Part shown: piece by piece, positions 1-7,213 of the stretch
How positions within the stretch are numbered: position 1 is the first letter of the stretch
Layout of the letters: each line of letters opens with the position of its first letter
Assembly (NCBI GenBank): GCA_964558485.1
Contig: CAZLED010000056.1
Coordinates: 1-15,831, forward strand
Reading direction: 5' to 3'
Length of the DNA stretch: 15,831 nt
DNA from: UMGS1696 sp964558485
GTDB taxonomy: Bacteria > Bacillota > Clostridia > Oscillospirales > CAG-272
Made by a program: the position numbers and the translations under genes
Notes under the pieces: generated by a model
What the model was told of the DNA's origin: nothing
What the model saw: only the letters and a program-made list of their open reading frames with translations
The model's database searches: none

Positions 1-235
1 CGGTCAAGTGCACATGCATGTGCGGTTCCCTACAGGTTTTAGGGGATACCCACCGTCTGACGTGCCCAACCGTACGGTATGGGATATTGTGCGCACGTTC
101 ATCCCGCCGTCGAATAATTTGGTATTCCATACGGGTATCGGATATCCCACATCTGACCTCTTACCTCTTACATCTGACCTTCCCAAAACCGGCTGCCGCA
201 CGGAACGGTCAAGTGCACATGCATGTGCGGTTCCC
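1..235. repeat. Pair of identical 30-bp direct repeats with internal palindrome
   Basis: Bases 1-30 recur exactly at 206-235. Each copy contains the perfect 14-bp palindrome GCACATGCATGTGC. The second copy sits in a larger unit (191-246) that is shared, inverted, with 8957-8996. Between the copies, 100-114 (CATCCCGCCGTCGAA) is identical to 1809-1823 inside the palindromic element described below, so this spacer is built from fragments of the same repeat families. I see no gene here. Confidence 0.85.
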
Positions 236-265
236 AACGAAGAATGAGGGAACATCCAGCATCCC

Positions 266-335
266 ACTTCTGACTTCTGACTTCTGACTTCTGACTTCTG
301 ACTTCTGACTTCTGCCTTCTGACCTCTTACTTCCC
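266..335. repeat. Tandem heptad repeat (ACTTCTG)n
   Basis: Seven perfect ACTTCTG units run from 266 to 314, followed by three degenerate units to 335. The complementary unit is AGAAGTC/CAGAAGT. Looser copies lie at 150-185. The same heptad family recurs in other spacers of this window (near 3225-3260, 5258-5265, 6400-6425, 8917-8951 and 12299-12354). It resembles the short tandemly repeated heptanucleotides known from cyanobacteria, though common origin is not implied. In one frame of the minus strand it reads as a repetitive peptide, which I regard as an artefact. Confidence 0.9.
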
Positions 336-430
336 ACATCTCCCCTCCAACTTCTGCCTTATAATAATGTAGCGTTTCTCCAAAGTCTCCAACTCCTTCC
401 TTCATTCCCGCATAATTTCCGCCAACCCTC

Positions 431-459
431 TTGACATTTTCCCGTTTGTGGGGTATCAT
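431..459 (+). promoter_or_regulatory. Sigma-A-type promoter of the nitroreductase gene
   Basis: TTGACA at 431-436, a 17-bp spacer and TATCAT at 454-459 form a near-consensus vegetative promoter. The -10 ends 41 bp before the ATG at 501. It lies downstream of the heptad repeats and is the likely start of the 501-1600 transcript. Confidence 0.8.
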
Positions 460-500
460 ATATTGTAGTCAAAAAAACAACCGCCGAAAGGATTTCTATT

Positions 501-1082
501 ATGTTCCGTGATCTTGTGCTGGAGAATCGTAGCTACCGCAGCTTCAACGAAAATTTTCCCGTGTCCCATGCAATGCTGCTGGATTGGGTCGATAATGCCC
601 GTCTCACACCTTCTGCTGTCAATGCACAGCCTTTGAAATATCGCCTTGTTGAAGGAAAGGATGCCGTGGAAAAGCTGCTGCCGCTAACGGCCTGGGCTGG
701 GCTGCTGAAGGATGTGCACCTGCCGCCGGAGGGCCATCATCCCTCTGCCTTTGTGGTGATCTGCCACGACACTACCGTTCGGGAAAATCCCAATTCCTCT
801 GCCACCGATGTGGGGATCGCTGCGATGACTCTGCTCCTGTCCGCTACCGAAGCCGGCTATGGTGGCTGCATGATCGGCGCTTTCGACCGGAATCGTGTGG
901 GTGAAGTGCTGCGGATCCCCGAAAAATACGTGCCCGTGCTGCTGGTCGCTTTGGGAAAGCCCGACGAATTGGTGTTCCTTTGCGAACCAAAAGACCCGGC
1001 TAACGTCGCCTATTATCGAGACGACCACAACCTGCATTTTGTCCCCAAACGGAAGCTGGACGATATCCTCATCGAAGGCTAA
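501..1082 (+). CDS. Nitroreductase-family protein
   Basis: A 193-residue protein of the FMN-dependent nitroreductase fold, within the usual 170-210 residue range. The N-terminal R-S-Y-R-S-F motif (residues 10-15) matches the phosphate/FMN-binding RxxRxF signature. The stretch SAVNAQPLKYRLV (about 38-50) fits the SAxNxQPxxF region. The helix DVGIAAMTLLLSATEAGYG is followed by a Gly-rich turn, then VLLVALGKP near residue 153, the usual family ending. Such enzymes use NAD(P)H to reduce quinones, nitro compounds or other electrophiles; the substrate cannot be read from sequence. The start is supported by AAAGGA at 487-492 and the promoter at 431-459. No signal peptide or membrane segment is seen, so it should be cytoplasmic. 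The membrane-protein gene at 1106 follows after 23 bp and may be co-transcribed. Confidence 0.88.
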   Translation: MFRDLVLENRSYRSFNENFPVSHAMLLDWVDNARLTPSAVNAQPLKYRLVEGKDAVEKLLPLTAWAGLLKDVHLPPEGHHPSAFVVICHDTTVRENPNSSATDVGIAAMTLLLSATEAGYGGCMIGAFDRNRVGEVLRIPEKYVPVLLVALGKPDELVFLCEPKDPANVAYYRDDHNLHFVPKRKLDDILIEG

Positions 1083-1105
1083 TCGTTTCCTACATAGAAT
1101 ATATT

Positions 1106-1600
1106 ATGTACTTTGCTCTTTGTGCGATACTGTTTGTCGCTCTTGCCTTTTTCACCGTACTGGAATGGCAAAAACCAAGGAAATGGCTCACGATCACCGA
1201 GGCTTGTCTCTGTGGTGCTGGCGTCCTTGCACAGCCCGTTTTGCTCCTGGTACTCCGTGGCTTTCTCTCCACCTATCGGGAAGCCTTTGCGTCTTGGGCG
1301 TGGGACTGCGTGACGACCTACCTGCGCTATGCCCTACCAACCCTGCTGGTCTGCGGCGGTCTGATCTGCCTGTCTACCCTGTCTGCCAAATGGGAAAAGC
1401 ACTATGCTGCGATCGGCTGGCGTCGTGTGCGTTCATTGTGTGGGCTTGCCTGCACCATCCTACTGTTCGCTATTGCAGGCTTTTTCGGTGCCACCTCCAC
1501 CACGACCGAGCTGCCTCTGTCCGGCTACATCTACGCCATGGGTCTTGCCGATGCGCTGATCCTGCGTGGCGCATACGTGATCGAAGTGACGACCCGGTGA
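1106..1600 (+). CDS. Small polytopic membrane protein of unknown function
   Basis: A 164-residue hydrophobic protein with about four predicted membrane segments: roughly residues 2-20, 33-52, 72-92 and 112-130, plus a shorter apolar stretch near 138-155. I do not recognise a family. An in-frame TAG at 1094-1096 sets the upstream limit, so ATG 1106 is the earliest start. There is no convincing ribosome site in front of it, only weak A-rich sequence, so translation may depend on coupling to the nitroreductase gene 23 bp upstream. No terminator separates the two genes. An overlapping reading frame at 895-1659 is cysteine- and tryptophan-rich with no membrane logic and is rejected. Confidence 0.6.
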   Translation: MYFALCAILFVALAFFTVLEWQKPRKWLTITEACLCGAGVLAQPVLLLVLRGFLSTYREAFASWAWDCVTTYLRYALPTLLVCGGLICLSTLSAKWEKHYAAIGWRRVRSLCGLACTILLFAIAGFFGATSTTTELPLSGYIYAMGLADALILRGAYVIEVTTR

Positions 1601-1628
1601 TGCGTGGACGAAAATTCGTGGGATGCCG

Positions 1629-1657
1629 TTGCAATTCCTTGGAATATGTGGTAGAAT
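1629..1657 (+). promoter_or_regulatory. Possible promoter upstream of the palindromic element
   Basis: TTGCAA at 1629-1634, a 17-bp spacer and TAGAAT at 1652-1657 resemble a sigma-A promoter. The next gene on this strand starts at 2116, with a repeat element (about 1668-2013) in between. It could be the original promoter of that gene, now separated from it. The call rests on motif match only. Confidence 0.35.
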
Positions 1658-1732
1658 AGTGGTGAGGTCAGATGTCAGAAGGCAGACAGGATATACGAAC
1701 GCCTTATAGCAAATATCCATATTGGTATGGAT

Positions 1733-2013
1733 GCAGAATCGTATTTGGTAAATCGAAAGTAGGGCGGGATGACCTACCCTTGGTATTCACGGCGCCATCG
1801 GCTGACGACATCCCGCCGTCGAACGTCTACAAACGCATATTATGGGAAACGGATACACAAAATTATACGTCCCAAAAATCCAACGTACAACCAACAACAA
1901 TGTTGTTCGGCATAACACGACAAACGGCGGGATGTCGTCAGCTGATGGCGTCATGGATACCAAGGGGATGTCATCCAGCCCTACATTCGGCGTACCAAAT
2001 CGTTTCTGTAACG
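1733..2013. repeat. Palindromic intergenic repeat element (copy A)
   Basis: The left arm (about 1734-1824) and right arm (about 1924-2011) are imperfect inverted copies sharing TTTGGTA, GTAGGGC, CCTTGGTAT and GACGACATCCCGCCGT blocks. Bases 1745-1824 align with 6541-6630 in the element at 6437-6982, apart from an insertion of about 14 bp in the latter. The right half read in reverse also matches 6636-6715. No transposase or credible ORF lies inside. It fills the spacer 1601-2115 together with a heptad-like stretch at 1665-1690. Confidence 0.75.
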
Positions 2014-2036
2014 ATGCCCGTGTCCACCTAACCAAA

Positions 2037-2066
2037 TGGGTATAATAGTTCAAAATGTTTTTGTAC
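2037..2066 (+). promoter_or_regulatory. TATAAT-containing conserved motif before the exported-protein gene
   Basis: TATAAT at 2041-2046 is followed by AGTTCAAAATGTTTTTGTAC. The same string, with few changes, occurs at 9318-9346 upstream of the MBOAT gene (26 of 31 aligned positions equal). Neither copy has a good -35 box. It may be a shared -10/initiation region, or simply the end of a dispersed repeat. Confidence 0.45.
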
Positions 2067-2115
2067 TACTAAATTCAATCCACCAAGACCCAAAATAAAG
2101 GAGAAAAACGAAATT

Positions 2116-3054
2116 ATGAATCAGCGAAAGAGAATCGGATGGGCGATCGTTTGCCTGTGCGTAGCGTGCTTTGCGTGCGTGCTGTGCGTAGGAGCGGCGT
2201 CCGGCGTCACCATCACCGAGACCGTCAATATTGCGCAGGCCAATAAAAATATGGAAGGCCACGGCTATTCCTGGCAGAACCGCTACGATATCCTCACCCT
2301 GGACGGCATACACCTGGACACCACCGCCGATTACGGTCTCCGGCTGCCTAAGAATTGCACCGTTGTCCTCAAAGGCGATAACTATATCAAAGCCGGACGA
2401 TATGCCATGTCCGCTGCCGGTACCGTCACCTTCAAGGGAAGCGGCTCACTGACCCTGGAAGCCGGCGAGATCGGGTTCTATATCTATGCCGAAGACGGTA
2501 CCCAAAAGGTTCGGCTCCTGGATGGTACCTACGAGATTCACGCCGGTGACTACGGTGTCTTCTCCAATGCCGCCGACTTCTCTTTCGTGGATGGGACCAT
2601 GCAGATCTCCGTGGATAACGAAGACGGCGCCGCTGTGTCCGGTCGGATCGTCAACCTGCTGGGAGGCTCCTTTACCGCCAACAACACCGTGGACGCTTCC
2701 CATATCCTGAACGTGGAAGGCACCAACCTGGATATCAACGCCAATAAGCCTGCCCTGTCCGGCAAGAATCTCACCATCAAGGATATCGCACTCACATCCG
2801 CCGGTGCTTCCATCGACGAATACGCCGACCAAACCCAGCTCTCCGGCAAATCCACCGCAAAACGGGTGCGTCCGTCTGTGATTTTTGGCGAAAACGTCAA
2901 TGGCGTCGTGGACTACGTGTGCCTGGCCATCGCCATAGCTGGGATCGCTGCCCTGGTGCTCGTACCGGTGCTGCGCAAGAAAAAGAAGTCCGCCGAACTG
3001 CTGGCCCGCTTGGAAAAAGAAAACCCAGATGCAGCAGCGGCACTTAAGAGATAA
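2116..3054 (+). CDS. Exported beta-repeat protein with C-terminal membrane anchor
   Basis: A 312-residue protein. A signal peptide (about 1-30: RKR followed by a long apolar, Cys-rich core) leads into about 220 residues of short repeated beta-strand patterns with alternating G/D turns, such as LTLEAGEIGFYIYAEDG and VRLLDGTYEIHAGDYGVF. This looks like a right-handed beta-helix or a Clostridia carbohydrate-binding-type repeat domain. A transmembrane helix (about 265-287) followed by RKKKKS and a charged tail ends the protein, so the body is extracellular and the tail cytoplasmic. No LPXTG motif is present. The start has AAAGGAG at 2097-2103. It is probably a surface protein; a sugar-binding role is inference and no catalytic motif is seen. 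It appears to stand alone, between repeat-filled spacers. Confidence 0.75.
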   Translation: MNQRKRIGWAIVCLCVACFACVLCVGAASGVTITETVNIAQANKNMEGHGYSWQNRYDILTLDGIHLDTTADYGLRLPKNCTVVLKGDNYIKAGRYAMSAAGTVTFKGSGSLTLEAGEIGFYIYAEDGTQKVRLLDGTYEIHAGDYGVFSNAADFSFVDGTMQISVDNEDGAAVSGRIVNLLGGSFTANNTVDASHILNVEGTNLDINANKPALSGKNLTIKDIALTSAGASIDEYADQTQLSGKSTAKRVRPSVIFGENVNGVVDYVCLAIAIAGIAALVLVPVLRKKKKSAELLARLEKENPDAAAALKR

Positions 3055-3096
3055 GGAAGATGGAATTGCGTACATCTGCATCGTCGCACATGATCC

Positions 3097-3172
3097 ATCA
3101 TGCGACATGGGGACGCACACCATTTCCCCTACAGATGTTAATGAAACAAATGCGTCCCCCATATCGTATGAT
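3097..3172. repeat. 21-bp inverted repeat (hairpin) in spacer
   Basis: Arm 3097-3117 and arm 3151-3172 are inverted copies with two substitutions and one single-base indel, around a 33-base loop. A second small hairpin overlaps its left side (about 3083-3105). No T-run follows either arm, so it is a poor Rho-independent terminator, although RNA from 2116-3054 could end or be stabilised here. Confidence 0.7.
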
Positions 3173-3279
3173 TTAACAATGGTGGTGTGGACGTACGTAT
3201 ATCCTGTCTTATTTATTACATCTAACTTCTGACTTTGCGCAGCACGACATCTGACTTTCAACAACGGAGGTGTAACTTT

Positions 3280-5247
3280 ATGAAGCCATCACTTACATGG
3301 GAAACATATTATGACAAAGTCTACGGGTGCTTTTTGGGGAAGTGCATCGGTGGGACGGCTGGTGGGCCGGCGGAAGGACGGAAAGAGCTGCTGGATTATC
3401 CGCTGGAGGAATCCCTGCTCCATATGTGCCTGCCCAACGATGACCTGGATCTGCAGATCCTGTGGCTGGAGCTGATCGAGGACAAGGGCTATTCCATCAC
3501 CGCACGGGACCTGGCACACGAGTTCTACCACAAAGTCCCCTATGGACCCGGCGAGTATGCCTACTTCCAGACCAGCTACGCCAAGGGCATCTATCCGCCG
3601 CTGTCCGGGAAGTACAACAATCGCTACTACAAAAATGGTATGGGCTGCCCCATCCGGTCGGAAATCTGGGCTTGCCTGTTCCCCGGTGCCGACAAGACCC
3701 GGCAAAAGTACGTCGAAATGGACGGCTGCCTGGATCACGAACGAGATTCTATCGATGCCGAAATGTTTCTGTCCACCATCGAAAGCGAGCTGTTTTTCTC
3801 CGACGACATCCGTGGCGCCATCGAGACCGCACGAGAGGTGATCCCACAGGACAGCAAGCTCTCCCATATGATCCGGGATACGCTTGGCTGGTTTGACCAA
3901 GGGTACGAATGGCAAATGGTTCGTGGGCTGATCCTGCGGCATTACGGCCACGCTGACTGCACCAATATGTACCAGAACGTAGGCTTTACGCTGCTGACGC
4001 TGCTGTATGGTCGGGAAGACTTCCGGGAGACCATCCGGTTGGGTCTGGCTTGCGGCTACGACACCGACTGCATTTGTGCCACCGCTGCATCGATTTTGGG
4101 CATCGTCCGTGGGGCAAACTGGCTGCTCAGTCAGGACGGCTTTACCGATACCGGGCTGAACATCGACGTGGGCACTCGCCGGAAGACCGGTTCTATCGCT
4201 GACCTGGCACGGGACGTGTGCCTGGTGGGACTGCAGAACACCTGCTTCGGTGACACCATAGCCATCACGAACGCACCGGCCATCGAGCATCCCATTCCTA
4301 CCGAGGATCGGACGCCTCTCATCGAGGTGCGTGCAGAGTATCGTGTGGATCCGGCGGATGAGGAAGACCCCACCATCTCGCCGCTTGCCGATTCGGAATT
4401 TATGCTGCAGCTGACCAGCCACCTGACTGGCACCGAAGACGTGGAGATCACCATCAACGCACCGGAGGGCATTGCAGTGACCCCTGCCAAGCTTGCCCTG
4501 ACGCTGACGCCTGGGGAAGTGGTGCGCCTTGCCTGCCGTGCCTGGGTATTGCCGGAGACGAAGATCTTGTGGCAGAGAAATATGTTCGTGGTAAAGATCA
4601 CCGGTTCGTTTGGCACCGTGGAGGACAACTTCGGGCTGGCCGGGCGTGACCTGTGGACTCACTACGGGCCGTTTATCGCCAACAACAAGGATATATCCCA
4701 CGTGCCACCGGAGCAGTACTACGGCGGTTTCCTGCCCATCGAGGACGGGGAGAACGGCTATGACGTGACCAGAGAGTTTCATCTTGGTGGCGTAGCAGAC
4801 ATTCACAGAGCCTTTGCCAACGAGACGGAACCGTTTGTGGACGTGAAGCCGGCGACAGACGATCCGGTGCATCGTGCGGCATTTGTGCCGGAGCTGGTTG
4901 CCATGCCGGAGGATCGGTTTGACACGGCCCAGGTACAGCCCTACGACGGCCCGCACGTGGACTATTATGTGCGGAAGCTGATCAGTCCGGAGGCGCGCAC
5001 GGTAGAAGTAGCGGTAGGACACACGGCGCCGTTCAAGCTATGGATCAATGGCGCTCTGGTAGGCGAAAGTGACAAGACCAAATGGTGGACGCTGGAAAAT
5101 ATGCACTTCTCGGTACAGCTGTGCAAAGGCGAAAACCTGGTGATCCTGAAGTGTGCCCAGCAGTCGGACAGCGCAAAGTACTCGCTCCTGTGGCGTGGCG
5201 ACGGTATGCGTATGCGCCAGCTCACCGACTTCGGCAACAGCATTTGA
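3280..5247 (+). CDS. ADP-ribosylglycohydrolase-like enzyme with C-terminal beta domains
   Basis: A 655-residue protein. Residues 1 to about 350 carry the ADP-ribosylglycohydrolase (DraG/ARH) fold: GKCIGGTAGGPAEG (20-33), an acidic pair in NDDLD (D54, D55, D57), and the C-terminal metal motif GYDTDC (D261, D263) followed by ATAASILGIVRGA. In the family these aspartates bind the two Mg2+ ions that support removal of ADP-ribose from proteins or related adducts. Here DDT of the classical enzymes is DDL, so substrate and activity are uncertain. Residues from about 360 form an Ig-like beta region, and about 560-650 resemble a jelly-roll/discoidin-type domain (KLWINGALVGES, KGENLVILKC). No signal peptide is visible. 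GGAGG at 3266-3270 with 9-bp spacing favours ATG 3280 over the in-frame ATG at 3235, which lies in a heptad repeat. An 89-bp direct repeat begins 10 bp after the stop. Confidence 0.85.
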   Translation: MKPSLTWETYYDKVYGCFLGKCIGGTAGGPAEGRKELLDYPLEESLLHMCLPNDDLDLQILWLELIEDKGYSITARDLAHEFYHKVPYGPGEYAYFQTSYAKGIYPPLSGKYNNRYYKNGMGCPIRSEIWACLFPGADKTRQKYVEMDGCLDHERDSIDAEMFLSTIESELFFSDDIRGAIETAREVIPQDSKLSHMIRDTLGWFDQGYEWQMVRGLILRHYGHADCTNMYQNVGFTLLTLLYGREDFRETIRLGLACGYDTDCICATAASILGIVRGANWLLSQDGFTDTGLNIDVGTRRKTGSIADLARDVCLVGLQNTCFGDTIAITNAPAIEHPIPTEDRTPLIEVRAEYRVDPADEEDPTISPLADSEFMLQLTSHLTGTEDVEITINAPEGIAVTPAKLALTLTPGEVVRLACRAWVLPETKILWQRNMFVVKITGSFGTVEDNFGLAGRDLWTHYGPFIANNKDISHVPPEQYYGGFLPIEDGENGYDVTREFHLGGVADIHRAFANETEPFVDVKPATDDPVHRAAFVPELVAMPEDRFDTAQVQPYDGPHVDYYVRKLISPEARTVEVAVGHTAPFKLWINGALVGESDKTKWWTLENMHFSVQLCKGENLVILKCAQQSDSAKYSLLWRGDGMRMRQLTDFGNSI

Positions 5248-5257
5248 CGGGAAAGTC

Positions 5258-5346
5258 AGAAGTCATGGGTGCAGCGCAAAGTCAGAAATAAGATGTCAGA
5301 CGTCAGAAATGGGTGCAGGTCGTATGTACGGCTTGTACCCATTTTG
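5258..5346. repeat. 89-bp direct repeat, copy 1 (solo element end)
   Basis: Bases 5258-5346 match 6419-6507 with only two substitutions, 1161 bp apart in the same orientation. Most of the unit is the terminal inverted repeat of the MITE-like element at 6437-6982. Here a near-complete element is absent: only heptad-like sequence in the opposite orientation follows at about 5382-5413. Nothing coding is visible in the rest of the spacer 5248-5593. Confidence 0.9.
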
Positions 5347-5509
5347 TTCAAGAATAACGTTGTATCCGACCTACACACCTCTGACATCTGCCCTCTTTCC
5401 TCTGACCTTTTCATTATACGCCCGTTCCCTGTTGCCCATTCGTCCAGCGTGTGTCGCTTTTCTGCATCTTACTTTTCTTCCTATAATCAAAAAAATCCCC
5501 CAAAACCTA

Positions 5510-5538
5510 TTGCATGGGAGAAGCGTTTGTGCTATAAT
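5510..5538 (+). promoter_or_regulatory. Promoter of the EEP-family hydrolase gene
   Basis: TTGCAT at 5510-5515, a 17-bp spacer and a perfect TATAAT at 5533-5538. The start codon is at 5594, giving a 5' leader of about 48 bases. Confidence 0.75.
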
Positions 5539-5593
5539 ATTGGTGGTGTTTGAGGGTGACTCAAGCAATATGAACCAAAAAGGTGGTTGTAAC

Positions 5594-6394
5594 ATGAGCG
5601 AACTTCGTGTATTTTCTTTTAATATTTGGACGGACGGACGTGCGGATGGTGGTGCGAACTCGGGGAATCCCCGGTGCTTTGCGGTGAGACGGGAGCTGAT
5701 CCGGAAGAATCTGCCGAAATACGATCCGGACATTGTTGGGTTCCAGGAGACCATGCCTGCCCAGCGTCAGTGGCTGATCGACACGTTCACGGATTATCAG
5801 GTCTGTGGCATTGGCCGGGACCATGATCTGCAGGGTGAGAGCAACGTGGTGATGTTCAAGAAGGACAAATTTGATCTGGTGAATCTGGACACGTTCTGGC
5901 TGTCGGACACGCCGCACAAGCCCGGCACACGGTTCTGCACGGACCAGTCCGCTTGTCCTCGTATCTGCACCGTGGTGACGCTGCGGCGCAAGGAAGACGG
6001 CAAGCTGTTCCGGCACTACAACACGCACCTGGACCATGTAGGGCAGATCGCACAGGCCCAGGGGATCACGATGATCCTGAACCGGATGGCGGCGGATTAC
6101 GAAAGCTGGCCGATGCCGGTGATCCTGACGGGTGACATGAACGTAACGCCGGACAATGTGGTGTACAAATCTATCGTATCCTTTAATGGTTTGGGAACGG
6201 CACTGGAAGACAAGACAGCGGAGATCCCGTTCTCGTTCCACAATTTCGAGCCGGAGAAGACCCACATCAAGATCGACTATGTGTTCTCCACGCTGCCCTG
6301 CGACACAGCCAAGTCGGTAGCCATCACGGACGCTGACGAAAACGGCGTGACCATGACCGACCACTACCCGGTCGGCGCGGTACTGGAACTGTAA
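5594..6394 (+). CDS. Endonuclease/exonuclease/phosphatase-family hydrolase
   Basis: A 266-residue single-domain protein with the full EEP (exonuclease III/DNase I-like) motif set: FNIW (N10), GFQE (E52, metal ligand), YNTHLDH (H145), LTGDMNVTPDN (D181, N183), KIDYVF (D228) and TDHYPV (D256, H257). All catalytic and Mg2+-binding positions are present, so it should be an active metal-dependent phosphodiesterase or phosphatase. Members act on DNA, RNA, inositol phosphates or sphingomyelin, and the substrate cannot be chosen here. No signal peptide is present from ATG 5594. That start has an AAAGGTGG ribosome site just upstream (about 5579-5586) and the promoter at 5510-5538. An in-frame ATG near 5570 would overlap the ribosome site and is less likely. 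The gene is monocistronic, bracketed by 89-bp direct repeats. Confidence 0.88.
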   Translation: MSELRVFSFNIWTDGRADGGANSGNPRCFAVRRELIRKNLPKYDPDIVGFQETMPAQRQWLIDTFTDYQVCGIGRDHDLQGESNVVMFKKDKFDLVNLDTFWLSDTPHKPGTRFCTDQSACPRICTVVTLRRKEDGKLFRHYNTHLDHVGQIAQAQGITMILNRMAADYESWPMPVILTGDMNVTPDNVVYKSIVSFNGLGTALEDKTAEIPFSFHNFEPEKTHIKIDYVFSTLPCDTAKSVAITDADENGVTMTDHYPVGAVLEL

Positions 6395-6418
6395 AGGGGA
6401 AGTCAGAAGTTAGAAATT

Positions 6419-6507
6419 AGAAGTCATGGGTGCAGCGCAAAGTCAGAAATAAGATGTCAGATGTCAGAAATGGGTGCAGGTCGTATGTACGACTTGTACC
6501 CATTTTG
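6419..6507. repeat. 89-bp direct repeat, copy 2
   Basis: This is the second copy of the unit at 5258-5346 (87 of 89 bases equal). It begins 24 bp after the stop of the EEP gene and overlaps the left terminal repeat of the element at 6437-6982. Recombination between the copies would delete or duplicate the EEP gene. Confidence 0.9.
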
Positions 6508-6982
6508 GTTTTCCTATATTGGTGTCGCCATGGAATCGTTTTGGTAAATCGAAAGTAGGGCGGCGACCCATGTATGGGTCAACCTACCCTTGGTATTCAC
6601 GGCGCCATCGACTGACGACATCCCGCCGTCTAACGTGTTATGCTGAACAACATTGGTGTTTGTTGTACGCCGAGATTTAGGGGGACGTATATTATTATGT
6701 ATCCGTTATCCATACGTTTGATCGAACCATTCCAATATGGACGTGCGTATATCCATTACCCATTCTGTTGATTCGTGGACGTTCGACGGCGTGATGGCGT
6801 CAGCCAAGAGCGATGAGAATACCAAGGGTAGGTTTGACCCATACATGGGTCGCCGCCCTACGACAGCGTGCGTACCAAAACGATTCTGTAGCGATACCCA
6901 TACGGAAACCCAAAAATGGGTACAAGCCGTACATACGACCTGCACCCATTTCTAATATCTGACATCTTATCTCTGACTTTGC
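6437..6982. mobile_element. MITE-like near-palindromic element (copy B)
   Basis: The terminal inverted repeats are 72 bp long (6437-6508 and 6911-6982, about 93% alike by hand alignment). Inside them, further inverted arms match: about 6537-6630 against about 6786-6890, sharing CGTTTTGGTA, GTAGGGCGGCGACCCATG and CCTACCCTTGGTATTC blocks. Each inner arm also carries a small palindrome of the type GACCCAT-nn-ATGGGTC. No ORF with family features lies within, so it would be non-autonomous, or a chromosomal repeat mobilised in trans. I could not recognise a target-site duplication. Calling it mobile is inference; the palindromic structure is seen directly. Confidence 0.6.
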
Positions 6983-7018
6983 ACGCCCGCCATGCCCCAA
7001 AAATCTCTCACACCCCAC

Positions 7019-7047
7019 TTGACAAAATCGTACGCATATGCTATAAT
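7019..7047 (+). promoter_or_regulatory. Perfect consensus promoter of antisense RNA
   Basis: TTGACA at 7019-7024, exactly 17 bp, then TATAAT at 7042-7047. No + strand gene follows for 500 bp. The expected transcript starts near 7054 and runs against the 3' end of the minus-strand gene at 7124-7318. Confidence 0.85.
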
Positions 7048-7048
7048 A

Positions 7049-7090
7049 AAAGCAAAGAGAGCATTCCTGCCAGAATACTCTCTTTGCTTT
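7049..7090 (-). terminator. Terminator of the minus-strand small gene
   Basis: A perfect 13-bp stem (7049-7061 with 7078-7090) around a 16-base loop. On the minus strand it is followed by TATTATAG after the closing TTT, a fair U-rich tail. The stem overlaps the expected 5' end of the opposing antisense RNA, so both RNAs would carry this hairpin. Confidence 0.65.
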
Positions 7091-7213
7091 GGGACGATAC
7101 TACGGTCGTCTCAAGGATTCTACTTACTGTAATTCAATGAAAACCAAGATGATTTCCATATCATCACGCAAGTGAACTGCTGTGGCCTTTACAGACGGTT
7201 CACTTTTTCTTTT
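7054..7213 (+). ncRNA. Putative cis-antisense RNA (type I antitoxin candidate)
   Basis: A short transcription unit of about 160 bases is predicted between the perfect promoter at 7019-7047 and a strong terminator at 7171-7213. It has no ribosome site plus ORF. It is fully complementary to the last 90 bases or so of the small minus-strand gene and to its 3' untranslated region. It begins with a hairpin and has a second stem-loop at 7089-7114 (9 bp with one G-U pair, 8-base loop). This layout, with 3' ends overlapping tail to tail, is that of txpA/RatA and bsrG/SR4 in Bacillus subtilis. The RNA ends are inferred. Confidence 0.6.

Noticed and set aside
266..335. CRISPR array
   Set aside because: The repeats are 7 bp and directly adjacent, with no spacers and no cas genes.
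4..459. Minus-strand open frame with a repetitive Ser-Glu-Val-Arg-Ser-Gln-Lys peptide
   Set aside because: It is the translation of the heptad repeats and other intergenic repeats, with no ribosome site or family features.
3289..5022. 577-codon minus-strand frame opposite the ADP-ribosylglycohydrolase gene
   Set aside because: It is antisense to a clearly recognisable gene and has no family-like motifs; codon bias of the real gene leaves the opposite frame open.
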